Shown here: positions 42,412 to 51,487 of the stretch, piece after piece
Position numbering within the stretch: position 1 is the stretch's first letter
Layout: every line of letters begins with the position of its first letter
From: Paenibacillus harenae DSM 16969
GTDB taxonomy: Bacteria > Bacillota > Bacilli > Paenibacillales > Paenibacillaceae
Assembly: GCF_000422465.1 (NCBI RefSeq)
Contig: NZ_KE383846.1
Span: 124,001 to 188,000, forward strand
DNA length: 64,000 nt
Direction of reading: 5' to 3'
Position numbers and translations under genes: made by a program
The notes under the pieces: model-generated
The model's input: the letters and a program-made list of their open reading frames with translations, nothing else
Told to the model about the DNA's origin: nothing
The model's database searches: none

Positions 42412-44160
42412 ATGAGTGTCAGTTTAAACTGGATTTCAGCAGGCAATTTGGAAGCGCTTAAACAAGAGGGCGCAAAGGTTATACGGGGCGGTATCGCTGT
42501 TTTTTATCATGAAGACCACGTATACGCGGTAGACAATCGCTGTCCGCATTTAGGCTTTCCGCTCCATATGGGGAGTTTGTGCGACGGGATTTTAACGTGT
42601 CATTGGCATCATGCCCGGTTTGACGTCTGCAGCGGCGGCACGCTTGATCCGTGGGCAGACGATGTTCCGTCGTATGAAGTGCGGGTCGACGACGGTGAAG
42701 TGTGGGTAAATCCGGTTTCAAGAAGAGCGGAAGGCACGGAAAAGTATAAGCAAAGACTGAAAGAAGGACTCGAGCAAAATATCGGCATCGTCATCGCGAA
42801 AGCGGTCGTTGGACTGGTCGAAGCCGGAATGCCGGAGCAGGACATCGCCCGCATTGGCATTGAATTCGGCACGACATATGGAACAGGCTGGAACGCCGGA
42901 CTTACGATTCTTACCGCGATGGCGCAAAGCGTCGGCAAGTTGGACAAGAACGGCAAAATACTCGCCTTGTACCAAGGCCTTGTCCATGTCGCTCGAGGCA
43001 GCTCGGGCAGAGGAACTCGCCACTTGCTGTCGGCGCTGCCGTCGGCGGACGTGCCGTTCGAACGGTTGACCGAGTGGTATCGAAGCTGCATAGAGGTTCG
43101 GGATACGCAGGGCGCTGAGAAAGTGCTGATCACCGCCATTTTGAAAGGCATCGACACGAAGCGGCTGTCGGAAATGATGCTTGTCGCTGCAACAGATCAC
43201 TTTTACTTGGACGGCGGGCATGTGTTCGATTTCCACAACAAAGCTTTTGAAGCGATGGAGTGGGCGGAGGTGTCGCAAAAGGAGCGGATTCTAACTTCGC
43301 TCGTGCCGATGATGGCTCGTCCGACACGGAGCGAGGAGCTGCACCAGTGGCAGGCGCCGCTGAACCTCGTAGAGCCGATCAAGCAAGCGGTCAACGAGCT
43401 GGAGCAGAATGTGCTCGCCGGTGGGTCAATGGATGCGCAGCTGTCTGCTGATACAGAAGAGCAATTGCTGCAGCAGCTGTTGAGCGATACGCCGGAGCAG
43501 ACGATCGCTTTGCTGCGCGACCTGCTCATCGCGGGAACGGCTCCGGCGCAATTGGCGCAGCTCGTTGCTTTGGCCGCTGCGGAACGGATCGTTCGATTCC
43601 ATACGCAGAACGATTTCGGCGATTGGATTACAGTGCTCCATACGTTCACTTATGCTCACGCTGTGCATGAGAGGCTGCTGCAATCAGATGAGCCGCTGCT
43701 GCAGCGGGCGATTTTTCACGGAGCCGTCAGCTTATATCTTGACCGTTTCTTAAACGTGCCAACAGCCGCGCGTCCGAAGCCGTCCGGCTCCGCCGCGACG
43801 GCCAACCATCAGGATCTGCTCGATTTGCTCGATCTGCGCCAGCAGGTCGGACCGGCCGCGCAATGGGTGATAGACTACATTCATGGCGGTAATGAGCCGG
43901 GATCGCTGCTGAACACGCTTGGCCATGCTCTGTTGCGGGAGGATGCGGAATTCCATTCTTTCCAAATGTATGAGGCTGCAGTGGCCGAATACGACCGCTG
44001 GCAAGCGGCTGAAGGCTCCTTTGCGGAGAAGGCCAAAGAAACGATGCTGCTCGCCTGCACCCGATATTTGGCGGCACATGCGCCAACCGCGCGCGAGCTC
44101 CCGCATACGGCTAACATTGCTCGCAGGCTGCATAAAGGTGAGCGGTTGTTTGAAGAATAA
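42412..44160 (+). CDS. Rieske [2Fe-2S] protein fused to a large helical domain
   Basis: 582 residues. AAGGAGG lies eight bases before the ATG. The N-terminal 105 residues are a Rieske domain with both ligand pairs: Cys44-Pro-His46 and Cys63-His-Trp-His66. No signal peptide or membrane helix is present, so it is probably cytosolic. The remaining 475 residues are predicted helical, not similar to the TIM-like catalytic domain of Rieske oxygenases, and contain His-rich segments (HVFDFHNKAFEAMEW; VLHTFTYAHAVHERLL; FHGAVSLYLDRFLN) that could bind metal. The domain is not recognised; similarity to questin-oxidase-like proteins is only a guess. It is monocistronic, with a terminator at 44326. Confidence 0.83.
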   Translation: MSVSLNWISAGNLEALKQEGAKVIRGGIAVFYHEDHVYAVDNRCPHLGFPLHMGSLCDGILTCHWHHARFDVCSGGTLDPWADDVPSYEVRVDDGEVWVNPVSRRAEGTEKYKQRLKEGLEQNIGIVIAKAVVGLVEAGMPEQDIARIGIEFGTTYGTGWNAGLTILTAMAQSVGKLDKNGKILALYQGLVHVARGSSGRGTRHLLSALPSADVPFERLTEWYRSCIEVRDTQGAEKVLITAILKGIDTKRLSEMMLVAATDHFYLDGGHVFDFHNKAFEAMEWAEVSQKERILTSLVPMMARPTRSEELHQWQAPLNLVEPIKQAVNELEQNVLAGGSMDAQLSADTEEQLLQQLLSDTPEQTIALLRDLLIAGTAPAQLAQLVALAAAERIVRFHTQNDFGDWITVLHTFTYAHAVHERLLQSDEPLLQRAIFHGAVSLYLDRFLNVPTAARPKPSGSAATANHQDLLDLLDLRQQVGPAAQWVIDYIHGGNEPGSLLNTLGHALLREDAEFHSFQMYEAAVAEYDRWQAAEGSFAEKAKETMLLACTRYLAAHAPTARELPHTANIARRLHKGERLFEE

Positions 44161-44589
44161 TATATGAAATCCCGGACTTAACGCTTAGAGTATGAAAAAA
44201 GCTAGACTCGACGTGTAACCACCATAGATGGATACTTCACGAAAGTCATTTCTATAGCTGTTATAGTATTGTATACGCTATAATACCAGGACCATCTGCA
44301 TCCCTTGATAAATCGGTAGATGGGAAAACGGCAGCCAATTAGCTGCCGTTTCTTCTTATTTATTTCAATATAAAAAAACCGTCATTTTATCACAAACCAA
44401 CTCATTATTCGTTTTTTGATTTCTCGCCGCTTCACTAGCTGGTAAAGAATCAATATTTTCTTAGTAATCTCAATGTTTTCTCAAATTCAGAATTAATCTA
44501 ACCGGCAAAACAATTCAATACTACCGCCAAAACACTATCTATTTAGCGTCATTATAAAATAAAGTCTACAACTGGATACTAAGAACCGC
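44161..44589. other. Gene-free stretch between Rieske gene and ABC operon
   Basis: Apart from the terminator at 44326-44351, these bases are AT-rich and show no gene, repeat or clear promoter. Confidence 0.5.
44326..44351 (+). terminator. Terminator of the Rieske gene
   Basis: Perfect 10-bp arms AAACGGCAGC / GCTGCCGTTT with a 6-base loop and a T-rich tail (CTTCTTATTTATTT). Confidence 0.8.
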
Positions 44590-45906
44590 CTAAATCTTAT
44601 AAGCCTTCATCGCTTTCCGGATCTCTTTCCAGCTAGGGCGTTTGCCGTACATCAGCACGCCGGTGCGGTAGATTTTCGCGGAAATCCATACGGCAGCATA
44701 AATGCCGACGAGCAGTATGCCGATCGAAGTCAGTACTTCCCATAACGGAGGGTCGGTAAGTCCGAGTCTGAGCAGCATAACGAATGGCGAGAATAACGGG
44801 ATGAACGACGTTACCTTCACCAGCATGCTATCCGGGCTGCCGATGCTGAAGATGGAGATGTAGAATCCGGCAAGCGATACGATCGTAATCGGCATGACCG
44901 CCTGACCCAGATCCTCCGTCCGACTGACAAGAGACCCGACTGCCGCGAACAGCGTCGCGAACAGGAAGAAGCCGGTTAAGAAGAACAAGATTGCGTATAG
45001 AAGCAGCATCGGATCGATATCGCTGAGGTTAATATTCAGATTCCCCATCACTTTGCCGTTATGCGGCAGCGAGACGTTCGCGAGAATAACGATGACATAG
45101 ATGGAGATTTGCAGCAGCACGATGACGAACATACCGAAAATTTTACCGAACATTTGCTTCAGCGGCGAGACGCTCGTAATCAGGATTTCCATGACCCTCG
45201 AGCTTTTCTCTGCCGTCACTTCCGACGCGATCATTTGGCCGGAAATCATAATCGACATGAAGAGAAGAAAAAGCATCGCGTAGACCAATCCCATATTCAT
45301 CCCTTGCTGCTCCGCTGTTTTTCCTTCCCCCATGCTGCCGGCGCCTTCCGTTGCCGAAATTTGCACCGCGTCGATGGCGATCGGAGCGTTCAACAATGCC
45401 CGCTGCTCTTCCGTCAGGCCGGCATCCTGCAGGACCGTATCCTGGCGGATGATCTGCAGGGCGCCCTGCAGCGAGCTTGTCATTTCGAACTCCATCAGCT
45501 TCTCCGATTTATAGGTCATTTCGGGAAAGCCGCTTTCCGTCATTTCACCGAATGCCAAGTACCCTTTAATGTCCTTATCTTCAATCGCTTGCTTAAGCTG
45601 CTTCTCATTCTCCGCGGCAGAGCCTTTATCCCCGTAAGGCACAAGCTGCAGCTTCGAGCCTTCCTGCGCTTCGAAATAAGCCTTCAATTGGTCGCCGGTT
45701 TTGGTTCCATCCGCATGCTCCGCCTGCTGCGACTGAATATAGCCGATGCTTGTCACCTTATCTCCGCCGCCGAACTGAGAGAAGATATAAGGAAGATTAA
45801 TGCCGATACTCAAAATAATGGCGATAATAAGAGTGGTAATGGCGAATGCTTTGCCTCTTAATTTATTTTTTACCGTAAAGCCGACGACTGTCCAAAAGTT
45901 ATTCAT
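44590..45906 (-). CDS. ABC-2 type transporter permease (NatB/YhaP-like)
   Basis: 438 residues from the ATG at 45906 (AGGTG six bases upstream), overlapping the end of the ATPase gene. An N-terminal helix (about 25-45) is followed by an extracytoplasmic domain of about 170 residues and then five to six helices clustered from about 205 to the end (MGLVYAMLFLLFMSIMISGQMIASEVTAEKSSRVMEIL, the family signature). This layout is that of NatB/YhaP export permeases linked to drug or sodium extrusion. It is the last gene of the GntR operon and pairs with the ATPase at 45899. Confidence 0.88.
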   Translation of the reverse strand: MNNFWTVVGFTVKNKLRGKAFAITTLIIAIILSIGINLPYIFSQFGGGDKVTSIGYIQSQQAEHADGTKTGDQLKAYFEAQEGSKLQLVPYGDKGSAAENEKQLKQAIEDKDIKGYLAFGEMTESGFPEMTYKSEKLMEFEMTSSLQGALQIIRQDTVLQDAGLTEEQRALLNAPIAIDAVQISATEGAGSMGEGKTAEQQGMNMGLVYAMLFLLFMSIMISGQMIASEVTAEKSSRVMEILITSVSPLKQMFGKIFGMFVIVLLQISIYVIVILANVSLPHNGKVMGNLNINLSDIDPMLLLYAILFFLTGFFLFATLFAAVGSLVSRTEDLGQAVMPITIVSLAGFYISIFSIGSPDSMLVKVTSFIPLFSPFVMLLRLGLTDPPLWEVLTSIGILLVGIYAAVWISAKIYRTGVLMYGKRPSWKEIRKAMKAYKI

Positions 45907-46801
45907 GGCTATCACCTACCGTTTTTATAAAGATTTCATTCAAGGTCGGTTCCTTAATTTCAAAGCGGGTAATCGTCGCTTGATTCATCGCATGCCGCAA
46001 AATATCGCCGCCGACCGACTCGTTTGCGATGCCGATCTCATATCCGTACTCATGGCGAATGACGTTCGTCACGCCGCCGATCCGGTCCAATCCCGATACT
46101 TCCTTCTCCGTGCTAAGAATAACGCGTTCTTTCGGGAATCGCTTCTTAATCTCCTTGATATTCCCCTGCAGGACGACGTTCGACCGGTGCAAAATCGTAA
46201 TGTTTCGGCACAGCTCCTCTACATGCTCCATCCGGTGCGTCGAGAACAGGATACTCGTTCCGGAATCGCGCAGCTCCTTAACCGTCGACTTGAGCAGTTC
46301 GACGTTAACCGGGTCGAGACCGCTGAACGCCTCGTCTAGAATAACGATTTTCGGCGAGTGAATGACCCCGGCGATAAATTGGATTTTTTGCTGATTCCCT
46401 TTGGACAGCTCCTCAACCCGTTTGTTGTAATACTCCGGAACCTCGAACCGGTCGAGCCATCGTTTCAGACTATCGTCCGCATCCTTCTTCGACATGCCGC
46501 GCAGCTGTGCGAGATAGATCAGTTGATCGCTGACGCGCACCTTTGGATATAAGCCTCTCTCTTCCGGCAAATAACCAAGATTGCTCAGCTGCTCCTTGCT
46601 GTAGGCTTTGCCATGATATAAGATTTGTCCGCCGTCCGGATAAATCAAGCCGAGCACCATCCGCATCGTTGTCGTCTTCCCCGCGCCATTGGCTCCAAGA
46701 AGACCGTAAATCTCCCCTGCGCCAACCTCAAAACTTATCCCGTTCACCGCTGTTTTGTCTCCATACTGCTTAACAACCTTGTCTGCCTTTAATGGATTCA
46801 T
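45899..46801 (-). CDS. ABC transporter ATPase (NatA/YhaQ-like)
   Basis: 300 residues. Walker A GANGAGKTT (about 36-44), a Q-loop replaced by LGYLPEERGLYPK as in the drug/sodium-export group, signature LSKGNQQKIQ, Walker B IVILDEAFSGLD and the His switch STHRMEH. The C-terminal 80 residues form the DUF4162-like extension common to NatA-type ATPases. It overlaps the permease gene that follows and forms an exporter with it. Confidence 0.92.
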   Translation of the reverse strand: MNPLKADKVVKQYGDKTAVNGISFEVGAGEIYGLLGANGAGKTTTMRMVLGLIYPDGGQILYHGKAYSKEQLSNLGYLPEERGLYPKVRVSDQLIYLAQLRGMSKKDADDSLKRWLDRFEVPEYYNKRVEELSKGNQQKIQFIAGVIHSPKIVILDEAFSGLDPVNVELLKSTVKELRDSGTSILFSTHRMEHVEELCRNITILHRSNVVLQGNIKEIKKRFPKERVILSTEKEVSGLDRIGGVTNVIRHEYGYEIGIANESVGGDILRHAMNQATITRFEIKEPTLNEIFIKTVGDSHE

Positions 46802-46816
46802 CTCTGCTCCTCCTTA

Positions 46817-47731
46817 TTAATTCATCCGGTTGCCTAATCGGTCATGCAGCAATAAGGCGCTCATAATCTCGTCAAGCTCCAGTACTTGCCGGCTCACAAG
46901 CTTAACCCCCTTCGCCGAGCACCATTCTTCGGCTTCCGCAGCACGATTTGTCGTAATGCGATACGTTGTGCCTCCTGCATGCTCCACGCCGCATTGTCCC
47001 GGCATGTCTGCCGCCTTCTTCGCCGTGAGCTCATCTCCGCTAACGAATAAGGTATACCAGCTGCTGAACAGCTCATCCTTCTCATATACGCCCAAGACGC
47101 GGCCCTGCGCCATAAATACGATAAAATCGGCAAGTCGTTTCACTTCTTCAATAATATGGGAGGTCATCAGTATCGTACGCTCCCCTTTGTCCATATACCG
47201 GTGCAAAATTTCAATCATCGTCTTCCAAGCCAGCGGATCAAGACCCGAGGACGGCTCGTCGAGAAACAGCAGCTCGGGGCCATGCGACAGCGTCAGCGCA
47301 AATTCAAATTTGCGGCGCATCCCCTTCGACATTTTGCCAAGAGCCTGATGATCGTCAACCTCCAATAGATGAAGCAGCTCGCGATAACGGTTCACATCCC
47401 AGCCGTCATGCCAGAACCGGTGAAACTCCGCTTTCTCCGTCCCCTTCATATTGTCCTCATGTGAGGAGGGCTGCTCCGGCAAATAACCGATCTTTTTCTT
47501 CAACTCGGTCTGAATGCTCTGTCCTACCGTATGGCCCAGCAGCTCGACTTTGCCTTCGTCCGGCTTCACTAAATCCAGCATGAGATTAAAGGTCGTGCTC
47601 TTGCCGCAGCCGTTCGGCCCGACAATGGCCGTAATATATCCTTTCGGGATATTCAAATCGAGCGGTCCCAGCTTGAAATTCGCGCGATTTTGCACGACGC
47701 CGCTTAGTTGTACCGCATATTCGTCGAACAT
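46817..47731 (-). CDS. ABC transporter ATPase (YtrB-like)
   Basis: 304 residues from the ATG at 47731, with GGGGGA upstream; the open frame extends further but that part would overlap the GntR gene. Walker A GPNGCGKST, Q-loop IGYLPEQPSSHED, signature KMSKGMRRKFEFA, Walker B ELLFLDEPSSGLD and the His switch MTSHIIEE are present. The C-terminal part (about 230-304) is an accessory domain. It follows the YtrA-type regulator and belongs to the exporters induced in Bacillus by cell-wall antibiotics. Its likely membrane partner is the protein at 48164. Confidence 0.9.
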   Translation of the reverse strand: MFDEYAVQLSGVVQNRANFKLGPLDLNIPKGYITAIVGPNGCGKSTTFNLMLDLVKPDEGKVELLGHTVGQSIQTELKKKIGYLPEQPSSHEDNMKGTEKAEFHRFWHDGWDVNRYRELLHLLEVDDHQALGKMSKGMRRKFEFALTLSHGPELLFLDEPSSGLDPLAWKTMIEILHRYMDKGERTILMTSHIIEEVKRLADFIVFMAQGRVLGVYEKDELFSSWYTLFVSGDELTAKKAADMPGQCGVEHAGGTTYRITTNRAAEAEEWCSAKGVKLVSRQVLELDEIMSALLLHDRLGNRMN

Positions 47732-47747
47732 AGTCATTCCCCCGCCT

Positions 47748-48134
47748 TCAATCAAAATGTTTGCCGAGTGCCCCTTTGAATATAACCTCGAGCTCTTCCG
47801 CCGAGCACTGCACCCGCTTGCCGGCAACAACCGCCTGCTCCATCGCTTCAATAACGGCAGCCAACCGGTGCCGGTCCCTTTCCTGCTGGCCTACCTGAGC
47901 AACATAAGTGCCGGTTCCCTGCCGTGTCCGCAATAAACCCTCCGCCTCCAAATCACTATAGACGCGTTTTACCGTTATGACACTGCACTTTACCGTCTGG
48001 GCAAGCTCGCGAATCGACGGCAGCAGCGTTCCTTCCGTCAACTGACCGCTCACGATCAGCGCCCGCAGCTGCACCTCGATCTGATGATAGAGCGGTTCGG
48101 CGCTTTGCTCGTTAATTTGAATCGGCAGCCGCAT
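47748..48134 (-). CDS. ytrA: GntR-family regulator, YtrA subfamily
   Basis: 128 residues from the ATG at 48134 (AGGTG six bases upstream). The winged HTH spans about 10-75: PLYHQIEVQLRALIVSGQL, LPSIRELAQTVKCSVITVKRVYSDLEAEG and TRQGTGTYV. The C-terminal tail is short (about 50 residues), the hallmark of the YtrA group, which senses without a large ligand domain. It lies between a membrane-protein gene and two ABC ATPases and likely represses the operon through the palindrome at 48919. Confidence 0.88.
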   Translation of the reverse strand: MRLPIQINEQSAEPLYHQIEVQLRALIVSGQLTEGTLLPSIRELAQTVKCSVITVKRVYSDLEAEGLLRTRQGTGTYVAQVGQQERDRHRLAAVIEAMEQAVVAGKRVQCSAEELEVIFKGALGKHFD

Positions 48135-48163
48135 TGCATTCACCTGCTTTCCTACCTGATTGA

Positions 48164-48889
48164 CTAAGCTCCGTAACTGCGTTTATCAAGACGTTTCTCC
48201 ATGCGGTTCATGCCGATGACCAGAGCCCCGGCGCATACGGCCAAAGCTGCAAGCACGATCCACCAATTTCCGTTCTCGATCGCGTGCAGCGAGCCGACGA
48301 CTATATTTCCGTTATCAAGCAGAGCCATGCCAACCGATATAATTAGAAAGATGAAGATAAAAACAAAACTAATGAGAAAATACATTTTGCCGGTATGGCC
48401 GACTTCCCAATACACATACGCCGTTGCAATCGATAAGGAATAGAAGAACCAGAACAGGGCATAGAGGATAAAGCTTCCGGCTGAAGGATCCGCCCCATCT
48501 AAGCTCAGAATCAAGAATTGAAGTGAAAAGAAAATCAGCTGACCCACGATCATCACAATCGTCAATTGAATGAGACGTCCAAGCGCAATCTGCTTCGATG
48601 AGATCGGCATAGTGCGCCATTGCGCGAGTTTCTTCGTATACAGATCACTCTTCCAATAACCGGCCATCGTTTTATTTAATACAAAACCGAGACACGGGAG
48701 CAAGGATAAATAGATAAAGTCAGAGGCCCACGTTATGCCACCCGTTTGTTCCCCCTCCAGGCTATCCATAAAAAACGGCATAGAGAACAGCAAAATATAT
48801 AGGACCAATGCCAATGTGATGAGAAACTTCCAACGGTCCTTCACCAGCTCGTGCTTTGCCAAGTACCATGCACCCTTCCATAAGCTCAT
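48164..48889 (-). CDS. ABC-2-like membrane protein of the YtrA operon
   Basis: 241 residues with six hydrophobic helices (about 20-40, 55-75, 105-130, 140-160, 168-190 and 208-225). AGGAG is eight bases before the ATG. A small cytoplasmic N-terminus (SLWKGAWYLAKHELVKDRWKF) and a KKLAQWRTMPISSKQIALGRL loop are typical of YtrC/D-like and other ABC-2 permeases. It is first in the operon, 30 bases before the regulator gene. It probably pairs with the ATPase at 46817. The sequence is too divergent for a firmer name. Confidence 0.75.
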   Translation of the reverse strand: MSLWKGAWYLAKHELVKDRWKFLITLALVLYILLFSMPFFMDSLEGEQTGGITWASDFIYLSLLPCLGFVLNKTMAGYWKSDLYTKKLAQWRTMPISSKQIALGRLIQLTIVMIVGQLIFFSLQFLILSLDGADPSAGSFILYALFWFFYSLSIATAYVYWEVGHTGKMYFLISFVFIFIFLIISVGMALLDNGNIVVGSLHAIENGNWWIVLAALAVCAGALVIGMNRMEKRLDKRSYGA

Positions 48890-48918
48890 AGCATTCGCTC
48901 CTTTCCTTTTACAGTGAT

Positions 48919-48948
48919 TATACTGTATATATCCTTATACACAGTATA
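48919..48948 (-). promoter_or_regulatory. Probable YtrA operator in the operon's promoter
   Basis: Arms TATACTGTATATA (48919-48931) and TATACACAGTATA (48936-48948) pair at 12 of 13 positions with a 4-base spacer. The site is 30 bases before the first start codon. A GntR dimer could bind here and repress the operon. Confidence 0.65.
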
Positions 48949-48989
48949 TTCAGTGTGCACACCTTTGTCAACACAATTCATAATAAAAA

Positions 48990-49036
48990 AAAGCCGTGCC
49001 ATTGAAAGATAATTTCTCTTTCAATAGCACGGCTTT
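48990..49036 (-). terminator. Strong terminator of the cytochrome oxidase operon
   Basis: AAAGCCGTGC / GCACGGCTTT arms with further near-perfect pairing inside (ATTGAAAGA / TCTTTCAAT). On the minus strand it is followed by TTTTTTTATTATG. It lies 22 bases after the DUF420 stop. Confidence 0.85.
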
Positions 49037-49057
49037 ATTGCGCGGCAGTCGCGCAAA

Positions 49058-49519
49058 TCAACCAAATATAGCATCCAGCATCGGCTTTGTATGGCCGCCC
49101 GGATACAATAGATACAGCAGCACGTACACCGTTACTCCCGTAACGGCGGTACAAAACCAAACGAGGGAGGTGACTCTTCCCCATTTGCGGTGCTTGGCGA
49201 ATTTTTTGCGGTAGCCCAGCGTAAGCGTCGTTATGCCGAATACGGCCCCAACCGTCGCTAACGTAATATGGAACAGAAGAAAGGAAAGATAAAACGGCTT
49301 GAGGCTATCCGGCCCGCCCCATTCCGTATTGCCCGAGACCAGCGTTCTCGAGGAATAGATGATAAAGAACAGGATCGCGGTAATTGCCGCCCAGAACATC
49401 GTTCTCTGATGGGCCTCCAATCTTCTTTTGACCGCAAGCCTCCAACCGAATGCCACCAGTACCGCGCTAATGACGATCAAGGCCGTACTGATCGTCGGCA
49501 TAATCGTATAAGTATCCAA
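49058..49519 (-). CDS. DUF420 membrane protein (YozB/CtaM-like oxidase maturation factor)
   Basis: 153 residues. A TTG start has GGTGGGG upstream. Four helices are visible (about 8-28, 42-60, 78-100 and 122-142) with conserved His in EAHQRTMFWA, FLLFHITLA and KHRKWGR. DUF420 proteins include CtaM, needed for heme-copper oxidase maturation in staphylococci. It is last in the ctaCDEFG operon, which fits that role. Confidence 0.83.
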   Translation of the reverse strand: MDTYTIMPTISTALIVISAVLVAFGWRLAVKRRLEAHQRTMFWAAITAILFFIIYSSRTLVSGNTEWGGPDSLKPFYLSFLLFHITLATVGAVFGITTLTLGYRKKFAKHRKWGRVTSLVWFCTAVTGVTVYVLLYLLYPGGHTKPMLDAIFG

Positions 49520-49551
49520 TGCTACCCCACCTAATCATAAAAATAGGAATA

Positions 49552-50454
49552 CTAGACCGTTCCCGTATTCGGGTTTGTATTCGGCAATTCGTCTTCCGTA
49601 TGTTCTTTCTTGAACCACTGCTTGAAAATATAGGCCAGAATGATGCCGTACATGAGCTCCTGCACGAGCTTCATGATGATCCCGCCAAGCTGCTGATCCT
49701 CTACGACGTCCATCAAATTAAAAAATTGCGGACCGTTGAAGCTTTGAAGCAGGCGGCTTGGATCGCCGGATATGCAGTACCCCATCGCGGTTACCCATAC
49801 GTTCGGGTCGCTATAAGTCCCGTACATCGATTTACTTGCAAAGATGATCAACGCGCATGCTGGAGTCAGAAGAATACCGTTCGCGAATACATAGGCCATC
49901 CTCTTCAGGTCGGTCAGCTTATTCCACTCCGGAACCGGGCATGCGATTTGCCACCACATCATGAATGAAGTAATGAGAAGTACAAAATAATAAAGACGAT
50001 GCACGGTGAAGTGCGTCATCACGTAGTCATGAACAAGCGGTACATGATAAATAGAGAACAGCATATTAAACAATACGATCGTAATAATAGGATGCATCAG
50101 CAACCTGAATTTCTTCCAGTAGGCTGCCGAGAACATTTTACGCCAGACGAATCCGGGTACGCCAAGCAGAACCATCGGCGGTACGATCAAATACGAGATC
50201 GACATATTCACCATATGGAAAGTAAACATGAGATGACCTAATAGATTCAGAGGCCCTCCATGCGCCATATACAACAAAACGGCAGCTGAAACGAACAGCA
50301 CCTTCTGCAGCGCTGTAGCTGCCGGTGCCGCGGGAGCGTGCTTCTCCCGCCATGGACCAATTAAATAGAAATAGAGAATGACGATCGCAGCCATTCCGAA
50401 TAAGAACATCGGGGTCCACAATTCTTCGAAGCGAAAATATTGTAAGCCAAGCAT
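49552..50454 (-). CDS. ctaG: Cytochrome c oxidase assembly factor CtaG
   Basis: 300 residues from the ATG at 50454 (AAAGGAG eight bases upstream). Seven hydrophobic segments are seen, with the conserved His motifs YMAHGGPLNLLGHLMFTFHM and IYHVPLVHDYVM that are thought to handle copper in the caa3 CtaG family. It follows ctaF after a stem-loop. It would help deliver copper to the CuB site of subunit I. Confidence 0.9.
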   Translation of the reverse strand: MLGLQYFRFEELWTPMFLFGMAAIVILYFYLIGPWREKHAPAAPAATALQKVLFVSAAVLLYMAHGGPLNLLGHLMFTFHMVNMSISYLIVPPMVLLGVPGFVWRKMFSAAYWKKFRLLMHPIITIVLFNMLFSIYHVPLVHDYVMTHFTVHRLYYFVLLITSFMMWWQIACPVPEWNKLTDLKRMAYVFANGILLTPACALIIFASKSMYGTYSDPNVWVTAMGYCISGDPSRLLQSFNGPQFFNLMDVVEDQQLGGIIMKLVQELMYGIILAYIFKQWFKKEHTEDELPNTNPNTGTV

Positions 50455-50497
50455 CGTGGAAGCTCCTTTCAATAAAGCCTGCCTTTATTTTGCAAAA

Positions 50498-50529
50498 GAG
50501 GAGGGACCCAAGCCTTCGGGACCCTCCTC
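50498..50529 (-). terminator. Intercistronic hairpin between ctaF and ctaG
   Basis: Arms GAGGAGGGACCC (50498-50509) and GGGACCCTCCTC (50518-50529) pair at all but one or two positions, with an 8-base loop. On the minus strand TTTTG follows. It looks like a partial terminator that would lower ctaG and DUF420 expression relative to the oxidase subunits. Confidence 0.55.
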
Positions 50530-50548
50530 CAGTACGACAACAACGGTA

Positions 50549-50866
50549 TTACCACCAAGCCCAATATTCAGCCATAATCACGCAAGTCGAAGCAATGAAT
50601 ACGCCGGTCAAAATTCCAATAATCGCAAAAGTATGACCGCGATCCTTCATATGCATCCAGAACGCCATTTGCACGAACACCTGGAGAATCGCTAATCCGA
50701 TCAAAATAATGTAAATAAAGTCTTTGTTTATTTCTCCGCTGATTACGGTCGCAAAGGCGATGAACGTAAGCAGGATGGAGAAGATAAAGGCGATAATATG
50801 CTTCTTCGGTCCTTCGACCTTATGACGCTTGGCGTTTTCCTCTGTGGCTGTATGATTGCTTGCCAT
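50549..50866 (-). CDS. ctaF: Cytochrome c oxidase subunit IV (caa3)
   Basis: 105 residues with three hydrophobic helices (about 23-45, 50-70 and 78-100) and the KKHIIAFIFSILLTFIAF and QVFVQMAFWMHMKD signatures of the COX4_pro_2 family. It directly follows ctaE with 3 bases between. Confidence 0.9.
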   Translation of the reverse strand: MASNHTATEENAKRHKVEGPKKHIIAFIFSILLTFIAFATVISGEINKDFIYIILIGLAILQVFVQMAFWMHMKDRGHTFAIIGILTGVFIASTCVIMAEYWAWW

Positions 50867-50869
50867 CGA

Positions 50870-51487
50870 TTAAACCACCTTTCCCATCAAATAAACGACG
50901 GTGAAAATGAATACCCATACGACATCGATAAAGTGCCAATACATACCGGCAACATATACCTTTGGCGCCGTAACGACGGTGAGGCCTTTTTTCATCAGCT
51001 GAGCAATGATGAGCGAGATCCACAGAATACCGAAGGCAACGTGCGCGCCGTGGAAGCCGACGAGCGTATAGAATGAGGTGCTGAATGCGCTCGTTGTAAA
51101 GCCGTGGCCTTCATGCACATAGTGGTAGAACTCGTAAATCTCGAGGCCAAGGAAGCCTAAGCCTAGTACAACAGTAACAATCAGCCAGCCGATCAAGGCT
51201 TTCACGCGATGCGTGTGCAGTGCATATACCGCAAACACGCTGGTCAAGCTCGATGTTAACAAAAGTGCTGTAGCAAGCGCAACCAGCGGCAGCGAGAACA
51301 GCTCGTGCGCCGGCGGTCCGTCAAGCACTTGATGGCGAAGAGCCAGGAACGCGGAGAACAACGTTCCGAACAATACGGTCTCGCCGCCAAGGAATAACCA
51401 GAAGCCTAATACTTTATTGCGTCCCTCGAGGGTCGCCTTTTCGGGCTCATGAGGCAATTGCCCATCTGCATGCGAATGCGCACTCAT
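50870..51487 (-). CDS. ctaE: Cytochrome c oxidase subunit III (caa3)
   Basis: 205 residues with five helices, the usual number for the short bacterial form. Family motifs are GFWLFLGGETVLFG, the EIYEFYHYV segment and GFHGAHV near residue 145, and WHFIDVVWVFIF at the end. The start overlaps the ctaD stop (ATGA). Confidence 0.95.
   Translation of the reverse strand: MSAHSHADGQLPHEPEKATLEGRNKVLGFWLFLGGETVLFGTLFSAFLALRHQVLDGPPAHELFSLPLVALATALLLTSSLTSVFAVYALHTHRVKALIGWLIVTVVLGLGFLGLEIYEFYHYVHEGHGFTTSAFSTSFYTLVGFHGAHVAFGILWISLIIAQLMKKGLTVVTAPKVYVAGMYWHFIDVVWVFIFTVVYLMGKVV

Noticed and set aside
45061..45861. 266-codon plus-strand frame opposite the NatB-like permease
   Set aside because: It is a GC-rich shadow of the permease gene: very rich in His/Arg/Asp and without any domain.
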